This document shows, in pieces, positions 1 to 8,941 of a stretch of DNA of 64,000 nucleotides (within the stretch, counting starts at the first letter, position 1; each line of letters starts with the position of its first letter). Origin of the DNA: Nocardia aurea (GTDB lineage Bacteria; Actinomycetota; Actinomycetes; Mycobacteriales; Mycobacteriaceae); contig NZ_QCYJ01000103.1 in the NCBI RefSeq assembly GCF_003123685.1, positions 372,001 to 436,000 on the forward strand. Direction: 5' to 3'. The notes beneath the pieces are model-generated. The model had not been told where the DNA came from. It saw only the letters and a list, made by a program, of their open reading frames with translations, and searched no databases. The translations under genes and the position numbers were made by a program.

Positions 1-179
1 CCATCACCGCCGTGCGGACCGAACGCGGGCACGCGGGCAAAGTGATGACGCAAGATGGTGTGCTGGTAATTCGCTGGAAGCTGCCGACCGGAACCGAGAT
101 AGATACCGGTTTCCGAGGTGACGACAAGACGGTGTACCCGGCGTGGGCCAGGACGATGACGGGAGATGAGCAAGGATGA
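1..179 (+). CDS. C-terminal fragment of the conserved protein upstream of carA (partial)
   Basis: An open frame enters from the left edge and ends at a TGA at 177-179, giving about 59 residues. The stop overlaps the carA start in an ATGA arrangement, which is typical of translationally coupled genes. In mycobacteria the gene directly before carA encodes a small conserved membrane-associated protein (Rv1382 type), so the position suggests a homologue. The visible tail is hydrophilic, with stretches such as GFRGDDKTVYPAW, and has no membrane segment. The identity rests on synteny only because the diagnostic N-terminal part lies outside the window. Confidence 0.6.
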   Translation, partial: ITAVRTERGHAGKVMTQDGVLVIRWKLPTGTEIDTGFRGDDKTVYPAWARTMTGDEQG

Positions 180-1345
180 GTGCGGTATCGGGTAACGATT
201 CGGCGGGGGGCGGTGGCCGGGCGACCGGCGGGCACGACGAAGCCGCGCTCGTGCTCGAGGACGGCCGGGTGTTCCGCGGCACCGCCTACGGCGCGGTGGG
301 CGAGACGCTCGGCGAGGCGGTGTTCTGCACGGCGATGACCGGGTATCAGGAAACCCTGACCGACCCGAGCTACCACCGTCAGATCGTCGTGGCCGCCGCC
401 CCGCAGATCGGCAACACCGGCTGGAACGACGAGGACGACGAATCCGGCAAGATCTGGGTCGCCGGTTACGTGGTCCGCGATCCGGCCCGCCGCGCCTCCA
501 ACTGGCGCGCGACCGGAACCCTGCCCGAGGCGCTCCAGCGTCAGGACGTGGTCGGCATCGCGGGTGTCGACACCCGCGCCCTCGTGCGGCATCTGCGCAC
601 CCGAGGTTCGATGAAGGCGGGCATCTTCTCCGGCGACGCCCTCGCGGGCACCGAGGAATTGCTGGCCAGAGTCAACGGCCAGCAGTCCATGCTCGGCGCC
701 GATCTCGCCCGCGAGGTGAGCACGGATTCGGTCTACACCATCGAGCCCGCGGGTGATCATCGCTTCACCGTCGTCGCGGTCGATCTCGGCATCAAGACCA
801 ACACCCCGCGCATGTTCGCCGAACGCGGGATGCGGGTGCACGTGGTGCCGTCGACAACCTCGATCGACCAGATACTCGAACTCGATCCGAACGGCGTCTT
901 CCTGTCCAACGGCCCGGGCGACCCGGCCACCCAGGACGGCGCGGTCGCGCTGACCCGCGGCGTGCTGGAGAAGGGGCTGCCGCTGTTCGGCATCTGCTTC
1001 GGCAATCAGATCCTGGGCCGCGCGCTCGGGCGCAGCACCTACAAGATGAAATTCGGCCACCGCGGCATCAACATCCCGGTCGTCGAGCACGAGACCGGAC
1101 GCATCTCGATCACCGCGCAGAACCACGGCTTCGCGCTGGAAGGTGAACAGGGCGAACGTTTCGACACCCCGTTCGGCAAGGCCGAGGTCAGCCACATCTG
1201 CGCCAACGACGGCACCGTCGAGGGTGTGCGACTGGTGGACGGTCGCGCGTTCTCCGTGCAGTACCACCCGGAGGCCGCCGCCGGACCCCACGACGCCGCC
1301 TATCTCTTCGACCGTTTCGCCGGTCTCATGGAAGGAGCCTCCTGA
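176..1345 (+). CDS. carA: Carbamoyl-phosphate synthase small (glutaminase) subunit
   Basis: CarA hydrolyses glutamine and channels ammonia to CarB for carbamoyl phosphate, the precursor of pyrimidines and arginine. The 389-residue product has the CarA N-terminal domain (LVLEDGRVFRG, then AMTGYQETLTDPSY) and a class I glutamine amidotransferase domain. That domain shows the GPGDP oxyanion strand, the nucleophile elbow GICFGNQILG with Cys274, and the C-terminal HPE motif in QYHPEAAAGPHD. Length is normal. A non-conserved Gly-rich stretch of about 25 residues precedes the domain, so the start could lie further in. The ATG at 176 is favoured because it overlaps the preceding stop. The carA stop overlaps the carB start (TGATG), indicating one transcript with carB and pyrF. 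Confidence 0.97.
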   Translation: MSAVSGNDSAGGGGRATGGHDEAALVLEDGRVFRGTAYGAVGETLGEAVFCTAMTGYQETLTDPSYHRQIVVAAAPQIGNTGWNDEDDESGKIWVAGYVVRDPARRASNWRATGTLPEALQRQDVVGIAGVDTRALVRHLRTRGSMKAGIFSGDALAGTEELLARVNGQQSMLGADLAREVSTDSVYTIEPAGDHRFTVVAVDLGIKTNTPRMFAERGMRVHVVPSTTSIDQILELDPNGVFLSNGPGDPATQDGAVALTRGVLEKGLPLFGICFGNQILGRALGRSTYKMKFGHRGINIPVVEHETGRISITAQNHGFALEGEQGERFDTPFGKAEVSHICANDGTVEGVRLVDGRAFSVQYHPEAAAGPHDAAYLFDRFAGLMEGAS

Positions 1346-4300
1346 TGCCTCGCCGCGAGGATCTCGAACACATCCTGGTCATCGGCTCCGGCCCCATCGT
1401 CATCGGCCAGGCGTGCGAATTCGACTACTCCGGCACCCAGGCGTGCCGGGTGCTGCGGTCGGAGGGACTGCGGGTATCGCTGGTCAACTCCAACCCGGCG
1501 ACGATCATGACCGACCCGGAATTCGCCGACGCCACCTACGTGGAGCCGATCACCCCCGAATTCGTCGAGAAGGTCATCGCCAAGGAACGCCCCGACGCGA
1601 TCCTGGCGACCCTCGGCGGGCAGACCGCGCTCAACACCGCCGTCGCACTGCACGAGAACGGGGTGCTCGAGAAGTACAACGTCGAGCTGATCGGCGCGGA
1701 TTTCGAGGCCATCCAGCGCGGTGAGGATCGGCAGAAGTTCAAGGACATCGTCGCGAAGGTCGGCGGCGAGAGCGCTCGCTCACGGGTCTGTTTCACCATG
1801 GACGAGGTCCGCGACACGGTGGCCGAACTGGGCTTCCCCGTGGTGGTCCGGCCGTCGTTCACCATGGGCGGCCTCGGCTCGGGCATGGCATACAACGACC
1901 AGGATCTCGACCGCATCGCGGGCGGCGGCCTGGCCGCCTCACCCACCGCGAACGTCCTCATCGAGGAATCCATCCTCGGGTGGAAGGAATTCGAACTCGA
2001 GTTGATGCGGGACAGCCGCGACAATGTCGTGATCGTCTGCTCGATCGAGAACGTCGACCCGATGGGCGTGCACACCGGTGACTCGGTCACCGTCGCGCCC
2101 GCGATGACGCTCACCGACCGCGAATACCAGAAGATGCGCGACCTGGGCATCGCGATCCTGCGCGAGGTCGGCGTCGACACCGGCGGCTGCAATATCCAGT
2201 TCGCCGTCGATCCGGCCGACGGTCGACTGATCGTCATCGAGATGAATCCGCGCGTGTCGCGGTCCTCGGCGCTGGCCTCCAAGGCGACGGGTTTCCCGAT
2301 CGCCAAGATCGCCGCCAAACTGGCGATCGGCTACACGCTCGACGAGATCGTCAACGACATCACCGGGGAGACCCCGGCCTGTTTCGAACCGACGCTGGAC
2401 TACGTCGTGGTCAAGGCGCCGCGGTTCGCGTTCGAGAAATTCCCCGGCGCCGACCCGACTCTGACCACCACCATGAAATCGGTCGGCGAGGCGATGTCGA
2501 TCGGCCGCAACTTCTCCGAGGCGCTCGGCAAGGTGCTGCGTTCGCTCGAGACCAAGGCGACCGGGTTCTGGACCCAGGACGACGGGCAGTGGGCTCCGGT
2601 CGACAACAATGTCCAGGCCGCCGTCGAGGCGATCCTCGAGGATCTGCGCACGCCGACCGAAGGACGGATCTACCAGGTAGAGCGGGCTTTGCGCCTCGGC
2701 GCGAGTATCGAGGTGGTCGCGCAGGCGTCCGGGATCGACCCCTGGTTCGTCGCGGAGGTCGCCGGACTGGTCGAACTGCGCGGCGAGATCCTCGACGCAC
2801 CGGTACTGGACGAACCGCTGCTGCGTCGCGCGAAGCATTACGGACTGTCGGACCGTCAGCTCGCCGCGCTGCGCCCCGAACTGGCGGGCGAGACCGGCGT
2901 GCGCGTACTGCGCCACCGGCTCGGTATCCGGCCGGTCTTCAAGACCGTCGACACCTGCGCCGCCGAATTCGAGGCCAAGACCCCGTACCACTACTCGGCC
3001 TACGAACTCGATCCCGGGGCCGAATCCGAGGTCGCGCCGCAGCGTGAGCGCGACAAGGTGATCATTCTCGGCTCGGGACCGAACCGCATCGGCCAGGGCA
3101 TCGAATTCGACTACTCGTGTGTGCACGCGGCGCAGACGCTGTCGGCGGCCGGCTACGAGACGGTCATGGTCAACTGCAATCCCGAGACCGTCTCCACCGA
3201 CTACGACACCGCCGACCGCCTCTACTTCGAGCCGCTGACCTTCGAGGACGTCCTCGAGGTCTTCCACGCGGAATCCGAATCCGGCACCGTCGCGGGCGTC
3301 ATCGTGCAGCTCGGCGGACAGACTCCGCTCGGCCTCGCGCAGCGGTTGACCGACGCGGGCGTTCCCGTCGTCGGCACCAGCGCCGCCGCCATCGACTTGG
3401 CCGAGGATCGCGGTGAATTCGGTGAGGTGCTGGTCGCCGCCGGATTGCCCGCGCCCAAGTACGGCACCGCGACCACCGTCGCGCAGGCCAAGAAGATCGC
3501 GGCGGGCATCGGCTACCCGGTGCTGGTGCGGCCGTCCTATGTGCTCGGCGGGCGCGGCATGGAGATCGTCTACGACGAGAATTCGCTCGAGGGCTACATC
3601 TCCCGCGCGACCGAACTGAGCCCCGATCGCCCGGTGCTGGTCGACCGGTTCCTCGAAGACGCCATCGAGATCGACGTCGACGCCCTGTGCGACGGCGAGG
3701 AGGTCTACCTCGGCGGCGTCATGGAGCATATCGAGGAGGCCGGTATCCACTCCGGCGACTCGGCCTGCGCCCTGCCCCCGATCACGTTGGGGCGCAGCGA
3801 TATCGAGGCGGTGCGCCGGTCCACGGTGGCGCTGGCCAAGGGGATCGGCGTCAAGGGCCTGCTGAACGTGCAGTACGCGCTCAAGGACGACGTGCTCTAC
3901 GTGCTCGAGGCCAACCCGCGCGCGAGCCGCACGGTCCCGTTCGTCTCCAAGGCCACGGCGGTGCCGCTGGCCAAGGCGGCGGCCCGGATCACCATGGGCG
4001 CGACCATCGCCGAACTGCGCAAGGAAGGCATGCTGCCCGCCGAGGGCGACGGCGGCCACGTCCCGCTGGACGCGCCGGTCGCGGTCAAGGAAGCGGTGCT
4101 GCCGTTCCACCGGTTCCGCCGCGCCGACGGCAGCGGGGTCGATTCGCTGCTCTCCCCGGAGATGAAATCCACCGGCGAGGTCATGGGCATCGACGCCGAT
4201 TTCGGTACCGCCTTCGCCAAGAGCCAGGCCGCGGCCTACGGCTCACTGCCCACCGAGGGCACCGTGTTCGTCTCGATCGCCAACCGCGACAAGCGCGCCA

Positions 4301-4692
4301 TGGTCTTCCCGGTGAAACGCCTGCACGACCTCGGGTTCCGCATCCTCGCCACCGAGGGCACCGCGGAGATGTTGCGCCGCAACGGTATTCCGTGCGAGCA
4401 GGTCCGCAAGCATTCCGAACCGGATACCGCAGAGAACGCCGGGGACAGGCTGCCCAGCATCGTCGATCAGATCCGCGACGGTGAGATCGACATGGTGTTC
4501 AACACCCCGTACGGCAATTCGGGGCCGCGCGTCGACGGTTACGAGATCCGCACGGCCGCCGTCGGCGTCGACATCCCCTGCATCACCACCGTGCAGGGCG
4601 CCGCGGCGGCGGTGCAGGGCATCGAGGCGAGTATCAACGGCGGAATCGGGGTGCGCTCCCTCCAGGAGCTGCATTCGGTGCTGCGTGGCTGA
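1345..4692 (+). CDS. carB: Carbamoyl-phosphate synthase large subunit
   Basis: CarB makes carbamoyl phosphate from bicarbonate, ammonia and two ATP as the cytoplasmic partner of CarA. The 1115-residue product has the expected internal duplication. The N-terminal ATP-grasp half begins with ILVIGSGPIVIGQACEFDYS. The C-terminal half begins near residue 566 with VIILGSGPNRIGQGIEFDYS. An oligomerisation domain lies between them, and an MGS-like allosteric domain forms roughly the last 175 residues. Both halves keep metal-binding segments of the type EMNPRVSRSS and EANPRASRT. The start overlaps the carA stop. Nothing is unusual in length or motifs. Confidence 0.98.
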   Translation: MPRREDLEHILVIGSGPIVIGQACEFDYSGTQACRVLRSEGLRVSLVNSNPATIMTDPEFADATYVEPITPEFVEKVIAKERPDAILATLGGQTALNTAVALHENGVLEKYNVELIGADFEAIQRGEDRQKFKDIVAKVGGESARSRVCFTMDEVRDTVAELGFPVVVRPSFTMGGLGSGMAYNDQDLDRIAGGGLAASPTANVLIEESILGWKEFELELMRDSRDNVVIVCSIENVDPMGVHTGDSVTVAPAMTLTDREYQKMRDLGIAILREVGVDTGGCNIQFAVDPADGRLIVIEMNPRVSRSSALASKATGFPIAKIAAKLAIGYTLDEIVNDITGETPACFEPTLDYVVVKAPRFAFEKFPGADPTLTTTMKSVGEAMSIGRNFSEALGKVLRSLETKATGFWTQDDGQWAPVDNNVQAAVEAILEDLRTPTEGRIYQVERALRLGASIEVVAQASGIDPWFVAEVAGLVELRGEILDAPVLDEPLLRRAKHYGLSDRQLAALRPELAGETGVRVLRHRLGIRPVFKTVDTCAAEFEAKTPYHYSAYELDPGAESEVAPQRERDKVIILGSGPNRIGQGIEFDYSCVHAAQTLSAAGYETVMVNCNPETVSTDYDTADRLYFEPLTFEDVLEVFHAESESGTVAGVIVQLGGQTPLGLAQRLTDAGVPVVGTSAAAIDLAEDRGEFGEVLVAAGLPAPKYGTATTVAQAKKIAAGIGYPVLVRPSYVLGGRGMEIVYDENSLEGYISRATELSPDRPVLVDRFLEDAIEIDVDALCDGEEVYLGGVMEHIEEAGIHSGDSACALPPITLGRSDIEAVRRSTVALAKGIGVKGLLNVQYALKDDVLYVLEANPRASRTVPFVSKATAVPLAKAAARITMGATIAELRKEGMLPAEGDGGHVPLDAPVAVKEAVLPFHRFRRADGSGVDSLLSPEMKSTGEVMGIDADFGTAFAKSQAAAYGSLPTEGTVFVSIANRDKRAMVFPVKRLHDLGFRILATEGTAEMLRRNGIPCEQVRKHSEPDTAENAGDRLPSIVDQIRDGEIDMVFNTPYGNSGPRVDGYEIRTAAVGVDIPCITTVQGAAAAVQGIEASINGGIGVRSLQELHSVLRG

Positions 4693-4719
4693 TTCCGACC
4701 CTATGAAGGAGGCGGTTCG

Positions 4720-5544
4720 ATGAAGACGTTCGGTGACCGATTACTGCGCGCCACGGCGCATTTCGGCCCGGTCTGTGTCGGCATCGATCCGCATCCCCAG
4801 TTGCTGGACGCGTGGGGACTGACCGACGACGCCGACGGCGTGGAGAAATTCGCGGAGATCTGCGTCGAGGCCTTCGACGGGACCGTCGCGCTGGTCAAGC
4901 CGCAGGTCGCCTTCTTCGAGCCCTACGGTTCCGGCGGTATCGCGGTACTGGAGCGGACGATCGAGGTGCTGCGCGCCTCGGGCACGCTGGTGCTGGCCGA
5001 CGCCAAACGCGGCGATATCGGCTCGACCATGGACGCCTACGCCAGGGCCTGGCTCGGTGACGGATCCCTCGGCGCCGACGCGGTGACGGTGTCGCCCTAT
5101 CTCGGATTCGGATCGCTCTCGCCCGCGCTCACGCTGGCCGAGGCCAACAACCGCGGGGTGTTCGTGCTGGCCGCGACCTCCAATCCGGAGGGCGGTCAGG
5201 TGCAGCGGGTGGTCGCGGCGGACGGGCGGACCATCGCCCAGTCCATCGTCGACGAGGCGGCGCTGTGCAACGCGGGCGCGGAATTCGGGTCGGTGGGCGT
5301 CGTCGTCGGGGCGACGCTGACCGAGGCTCCCGATGTGTCGGCCCTCAACGGCCCGATCCTGATGCCGGGTGTCGGCGCGCAGGGCGGCGGCCCCGACAGT
5401 GTGCGCGCGCTGGTGCCCGAGGCGATGTTGCGTTCGGTGCTGCCCGCGGTCTCGCGCGAGGTCCTGCGTGAGGGCCCCTCGGTATCGGCACTGCGTGCCA
5501 GGTTGAACGCGATTCAGGACGAGTTCGCGTTCCTGCGTTCCTGA
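4720..5544 (+). CDS. pyrF: Orotidine 5'-phosphate decarboxylase (type 2)
   Basis: PyrF decarboxylates OMP to UMP, the last step of de novo pyrimidine synthesis. The 274-residue protein belongs to the longer actinobacterial type 2 family. It shows the catalytic signature LADAKRGDIGSTMDAYA, an N-terminal VCVGIDPHPQLL, and the phosphate-binding end GPILMPGVGAQGGGPDSV. It starts 27 bp after carB with an upstream GAAGGAGG Shine-Dalgarno sequence, so it is probably cotranscribed with carAB. A strong hairpin terminator lies about 150 bp downstream. Confidence 0.97.
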   Translation: MKTFGDRLLRATAHFGPVCVGIDPHPQLLDAWGLTDDADGVEKFAEICVEAFDGTVALVKPQVAFFEPYGSGGIAVLERTIEVLRASGTLVLADAKRGDIGSTMDAYARAWLGDGSLGADAVTVSPYLGFGSLSPALTLAEANNRGVFVLAATSNPEGGQVQRVVAADGRTIAQSIVDEAALCNAGAEFGSVGVVVGATLTEAPDVSALNGPILMPGVGAQGGGPDSVRALVPEAMLRSVLPAVSREVLREGPSVSALRARLNAIQDEFAFLRS

Positions 5545-6127
5545 GCTCCCCACCGCGACGCCGAGGCCCTCTGGCGGGCAGCCAGGTGGCACTCCGGGCC
5601 GGTTGGGCGCGCTCGCGGACCGCGTGCGGTCGGCGGTGCCGCCCGTCGGGCCGCCGGGGATCCCTCGGTGTACGGAAAACAGGAATGGAAGGCCCCGGAT
5701 TCGACGGAATCCGGGGCCTTCGTCGTCTCGGATCCGGCGTGCGGGGAGTGATCCAGGCCACGTATGGGGACATGTGTTCGATCCGACACGCGGGAAGTTG
5801 CGCCGACACGCCGACAATTTCCAGAAAGTTCCTGGTCGGGCGGGTGTGTGGTTGCTGGGGGTCCGCGCGGCGCTACCGCTACCGCTCCGCTATCCCTCAT
5901 ATTTCCGGTATATCCCCAGGTCGCGGGGTGTTTCAGGGGAATGGCGGTACGATCACGGCAGCGAGCGAGGCATTGTGCGGATTCGGCCGCTCGCGCCGAG
6001 GTGACAGTCGGAATCATGCGCTGACCTGGGGGGCGGGTTCGCAATTGCAGGACGTCGTGGGTACGGTCGCTGAGACTGTCGGGTTACCGGCAGGAGTTTA
6101 TGCAATGAACGATGAGACGGAGGAACC
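5545..6127. other. 583-bp intergenic region between pyrF and mihF
   Basis: This stretch holds a strong hairpin terminator at 5689-5720 and then an untranslated leader before mihF. Open frames across it have no family resemblance and look like products of high GC. A TACGAT hexamer at 5948-5953 could be a -10 element for mihF, but no good -35 partner is visible. Long leaders before IHF genes are common in actinobacteria. Confidence 0.6.
5689..5720 (+). terminator. Hairpin terminator after carA-carB-pyrF
   Basis: A perfect 14-bp inverted repeat, AAGGCCCCGGATTC pairing with GAATCCGGGGCCTT, encloses a GACG tetraloop. It has no long U-tract, which is usual in high-GC actinobacteria. It follows the pyrimidine operon and probably insulates mihF. 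Confidence 0.85.
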
Positions 6128-6448
6128 GTGGCCCTTCCCCAGCTGACTGACGAGCAGCGCGCCGCTGCTTTGGAGAAGGCGGCGGCCGCTCGCCGCGCTC
6201 GGGCGGAGCTCAAGGAGCGTTTGAAGCGTGGTGGCACCGACCTGAAGAGCGTGCTCAAGGATGCCGAGACCGATGAGATTCTCGGCAAGATGAAGGTTTC
6301 GGCGCTGCTGGAGGCCCTGCCCAAGGTCGGCAAGGTCAAGGCAGCCGAGATCATGACCGAACTGGAGATCGCTCCCACCCGCCGTTTGCGCGGGCTCGGC
6401 GATCGGCAGCGCAAGGCGCTGTTGGCCCGGTTCGACTTCGACGCCTGA
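6128..6448 (+). CDS. mihF: Actinobacterial integration host factor
   Basis: A 106-residue nucleoid-associated protein of the mycobacterial IHF type, which binds and bends DNA and is unrelated to the HU/IHF heterodimer of proteobacteria. It shows the family-typical start MALPQLTDEQRAAALEKA, a basic helix (RRARAELKERLKRG) and a helix-two-turn-helix region (LLEALPKVGKVKAAEIMTEL) ending in RLRGLGDRQRKALLARF. The start is GTG, preceded by GACGGAGGAACC. It sits 8 bp before gmk, an arrangement conserved in mycobacteria. Confidence 0.95.
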   Translation: MALPQLTDEQRAAALEKAAAARRARAELKERLKRGGTDLKSVLKDAETDEILGKMKVSALLEALPKVGKVKAAEIMTELEIAPTRRLRGLGDRQRKALLARFDFDA

Positions 6449-6456
6449 TTACGAGG

Positions 6457-7038
6457 GTGGTCGAACACACGCGGAAGGGTCGACTGGTTGTACTGGTCGG
6501 CCCCTCGGCCGTGGGCAAATCCACGGTCGTGCGGTGCGTGCGGGAATTCCTGCCCGAACTGGTCTTCAGTGTGTCCGCGACAACCCGGGCCCCGCGGCCC
6601 GGGGAAGTCGACGGACTGGACTACCGGTTCGTCTCCCGAGCCGAGTTCGACGCCATGATCGAGGCGGGCGAACTGCTCGAATGGGCGGAGATCCACGGCG
6701 GACTGCAGAGGTCGGGCACCCCTGCGGGTCCGGTACGCGAGGCGCTGGCGGCGGGCAAGAACGTGCTCGTCGAAGTGGACCTCGAAGGTGCCCGTTCGGT
6801 ACGTCGGGCGCTGCCCGAAGCCATACTCGTCTTCCTGGCCCCGCCGAGCTGGGACGAACTGGTCTCCCGGCTCACCTCGCGCGGGACCGAATCCCCCGAG
6901 GTGATCGCCCGTCGGCTGGAGACCGCGAGGATCGAATTGGCGGCCTGTGACGAGTTCGACATCGTGATCGTGAACGACGAGGTGACCAGCGCCTGTGAGC
7001 AGTTGGTATCGTTGTTCGTCAGCACTATTTCGAGATAG
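6457..7038 (+). CDS. gmk: Guanylate kinase
   Basis: This enzyme phosphorylates GMP or dGMP to the diphosphate. The 193-residue product has a P-loop (VGPSAVGKSTVV), the GMP-binding segment SATTRAPRPGEVDGLDYRF, and the lid and base region VLVEVDLEGARSVRRALPEA. The start is GTG, 8 bp after mihF, so the two genes are likely cotranscribed. All landmark motifs are intact. Confidence 0.95.
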   Translation: MVEHTRKGRLVVLVGPSAVGKSTVVRCVREFLPELVFSVSATTRAPRPGEVDGLDYRFVSRAEFDAMIEAGELLEWAEIHGGLQRSGTPAGPVREALAAGKNVLVEVDLEGARSVRRALPEAILVFLAPPSWDELVSRLTSRGTESPEVIARRLETARIELAACDEFDIVIVNDEVTSACEQLVSLFVSTISR

Positions 7039-7108
7039 GCTGCGCGCTCTTCGTCGTCGTCGGCACGAAACCGGGCCGACGACCGTCGCGCGGCGATCCC
7101 GAGACTCG

Positions 7109-7138
7109 AGTACCCGCTGATCTCAGTACCCGCTGATC
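7109..7138. repeat. Short tandem duplication upstream of rpoZ
   Basis: The 14-mer AGTACCCGCTGATC occurs at 7109-7122 and again at 7125-7138, a period of 16 bp, in the gmk-rpoZ spacer. It could be a duplicated binding site or a simple slippage scar. Confidence 0.6.
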
Positions 7139-7182
7139 CAGCACCCATCGATTTTCACCGACGAACCGCAGGAGCCTCCTCA

Positions 7183-7455
7183 GTGAGCGAAAAGACCGTG
7201 CACGTGTACGACACTCCGATCGGCCTGACCAACCCCCCGATCGATGAGCTGCTCGAGCGCACGTCGTCCAAGTACGCGCTGGTGATCTACGCGGCCAAGC
7301 GTGCACGTCAGATCAACGATTACTACAACCAGCTCGGTGACGGCATCCTCGAATACGTCGGCCCGCTGGTCGAGCCGGGTCTGCAGGAGAAGCCGCTGTC
7401 GGTGGCCATGCGTGAGATCCACTCCGATCTGCTCGAGCATTCCGAAGGCGAATAA
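7183..7455 (+). CDS. rpoZ: RNA polymerase omega subunit
   Basis: Omega aids folding and assembly of the beta' subunit. The 90-residue protein carries the conserved core (PIDELLERTSSKYALVIYAA, then KRARQINDYYNQL) and the terminal segment KPLSVAMREIHSDLLEH. The GTG start is preceded by GCAGGAGCC. Position after gmk and before coaBC is the usual actinobacterial order. Confidence 0.96.
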   Translation: MSEKTVHVYDTPIGLTNPPIDELLERTSSKYALVIYAAKRARQINDYYNQLGDGILEYVGPLVEPGLQEKPLSVAMREIHSDLLEHSEGE

Positions 7456-7503
7456 GATCGTCGTTCTCCCCGCGTGGGCGGGGAACAGCCACCCGGAGGG
7501 CCA

Positions 7504-8730
7504 GTGACCACACGGATCGTCGTCGGTGTCGGCGGAGGAATCGCCGCATACAAGGCGTGCGCGCTCGTCCGTCGTTTCACCGAGACCGGGCACGAGGTGC
7601 GGGTGATCCCCACCGAGTCGGCGTTGCAATTCGTCGGCAAGGCCACCTTCGAGGCACTGTCGGGGAACCCGGTGCACACCGACGTGTTCACCGATGTGCC
7701 CGAGGTGCCGCACGTGCGCCTGGGCCAGGAGGCGGACCTCGTCGTCATCGCCCCCGCCACCGCCGATCTGATGGCGCGCGCCGCCCACGGCCGCGCCGAC
7801 GACCTATTGACCGCCACCTTGCTGACGGCCCGATGTCCGGTATTGATCGCGCCCGCGATGCATACCGAGATGTGGGAGCATCCGGCGACGGTGGCCAATG
7901 TCGCGACGCTGCGCGAGCACGGCGCGATCGTCATGGAACCGGCGTCGGGACGGCTCACCGGAACCGATACCGGTCCGGGCAGGCTGCCCGAGCCCGAGGA
8001 GATCTTCGGGCTCGCCATGCTGCTCCAGGAACGCCCCGACGCGATTCCGCGCGATCTGGTCGGCCGCCGGGTGGTCATCACCGCGGGCGGCACCAGGGAA
8101 CCGCTGGATCCGGTGCGCTTCCTCGGCAATCGCAGCTCCGGTAAACAGGGCTACGCGCTGGCCAGGGTGGCCGCTCAGCGCGGCGCTCAGGTCACCCTCA
8201 TCGCGGGCAACACGATCGAGATGGCCGCACCCGCCGCCGTCGACCTGGTGCACGTCACCACCGCCGAACAGCTGAAAACCGCCGTCGACAAGCACGCGGT
8301 CGGCTCGGACGCGGTGATCATGGCCGCCGCGGTCGCCGATTTCCGGCCGACCAATGTCGCCGCCGCCAAGATCAAGAAGGGCGCGGGCGAACCGGACGTC
8401 ATCGCGTTGACCAAGACCGACGACATCCTCGCCGGTCTGGTGCAGTCGCGACGCGACGGCCAGCTGCCGGGCACCTCGATCGTCGGATTCGCCGCCGAAA
8501 CCGGCGACGAGCAGGGCGATGTACTCACCCACGCGCGCGCCAAACTCGCGCGCAAGGGCTGTGACCTGCTGGTCGTCAACGCGGTCGGCGAGGGCAAGGC
8601 GTTCGAGGTCGACACCAACGACGGCTGGCTACTCGGGGCCGACGGCACCGAACAGGCCCTCGATCACGGATCGAAGGCCTTGCTCGCCAGTCGGGTCCTC
8701 GACGCGCTGACGGTCCTGCTGCACGCCTGA
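7504..8730 (+). CDS. coaBC: Bifunctional phosphopantothenoylcysteine decarboxylase / phosphopantothenate-cysteine ligase
   Basis: CoaBC performs two consecutive steps of coenzyme A synthesis. The N-terminal flavoprotein domain starts with IVVGVGGGIAAYKACALVRR and carries PAMHTEMWEHPATV, the actinobacterial form of the PxMNxxMW substrate clamp. The C-terminal CoaB domain begins near VVITAGGTREPLDPVRF and includes IGFAAETGDE-like and NDGWLLGADG segments. The GTG at 7504 is preferred because GGAGG lies six bases upstream and the homology begins immediately. An upstream in-frame GTG would add about ten residues. Predicted length is 408 residues, normal for the fusion. Confidence 0.95.
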   Translation: MTTRIVVGVGGGIAAYKACALVRRFTETGHEVRVIPTESALQFVGKATFEALSGNPVHTDVFTDVPEVPHVRLGQEADLVVIAPATADLMARAAHGRADDLLTATLLTARCPVLIAPAMHTEMWEHPATVANVATLREHGAIVMEPASGRLTGTDTGPGRLPEPEEIFGLAMLLQERPDAIPRDLVGRRVVITAGGTREPLDPVRFLGNRSSGKQGYALARVAAQRGAQVTLIAGNTIEMAAPAAVDLVHVTTAEQLKTAVDKHAVGSDAVIMAAAVADFRPTNVAAAKIKKGAGEPDVIALTKTDDILAGLVQSRRDGQLPGTSIVGFAAETGDEQGDVLTHARAKLARKGCDLLVVNAVGEGKAFEVDTNDGWLLGADGTEQALDHGSKALLASRVLDALTVLLHA

Positions 8731-8870
8731 GTCGCGACGATCGATATCGTTGCGACGCCGAGGATCCGCCCACGGGGCATCCGGTCGGAATCCGGGGCGT
8801 GAACCGTCTGGGTCGGACGCGGTAGGTCCACACTGTGCGCCGAAGATTTGGAATAGTCTGAGTTCAAGGG

Positions 8871-8898
8871 TTGCGCTGTGGCGCGGTCGCACTACTGT
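8871..8898 (+). promoter_or_regulatory. Candidate metK promoter
   Basis: TTGCGC at 8871-8876 and TACTGT at 8893-8898 are 16 bp apart, as expected for a housekeeping sigma factor. They precede the metK GTG by a plausible leader of about 40 bases. No SAM riboswitch fold was recognised here. Confidence 0.35.
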
Positions 8899-8941
8899 CG
8901 TGGCCCGATACGAGAAATCCGTCGAGGAAGAGGGAACAACT

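Noticed and set aside
1939..4110. Long open minus-strand frame opposite carB
   Set aside because: It lies entirely antisense to a clear carB, has no family motifs, and is expected from high GC at third positions.
5586..6146. Open frame across the pyrF-mihF spacer
   Set aside because: It includes the perfect terminator hairpin in its translation, overlaps the mihF start and has no homology.
7463..7486. Hairpin resembling a type I-E CRISPR repeat between rpoZ and coaBC (GTTCTCCCCGC / GCGGGGAAC)
   Set aside because: Only one copy is present, with no spacers and no cas genes. It is best seen as a chance GC hairpin in a 48-bp spacer.
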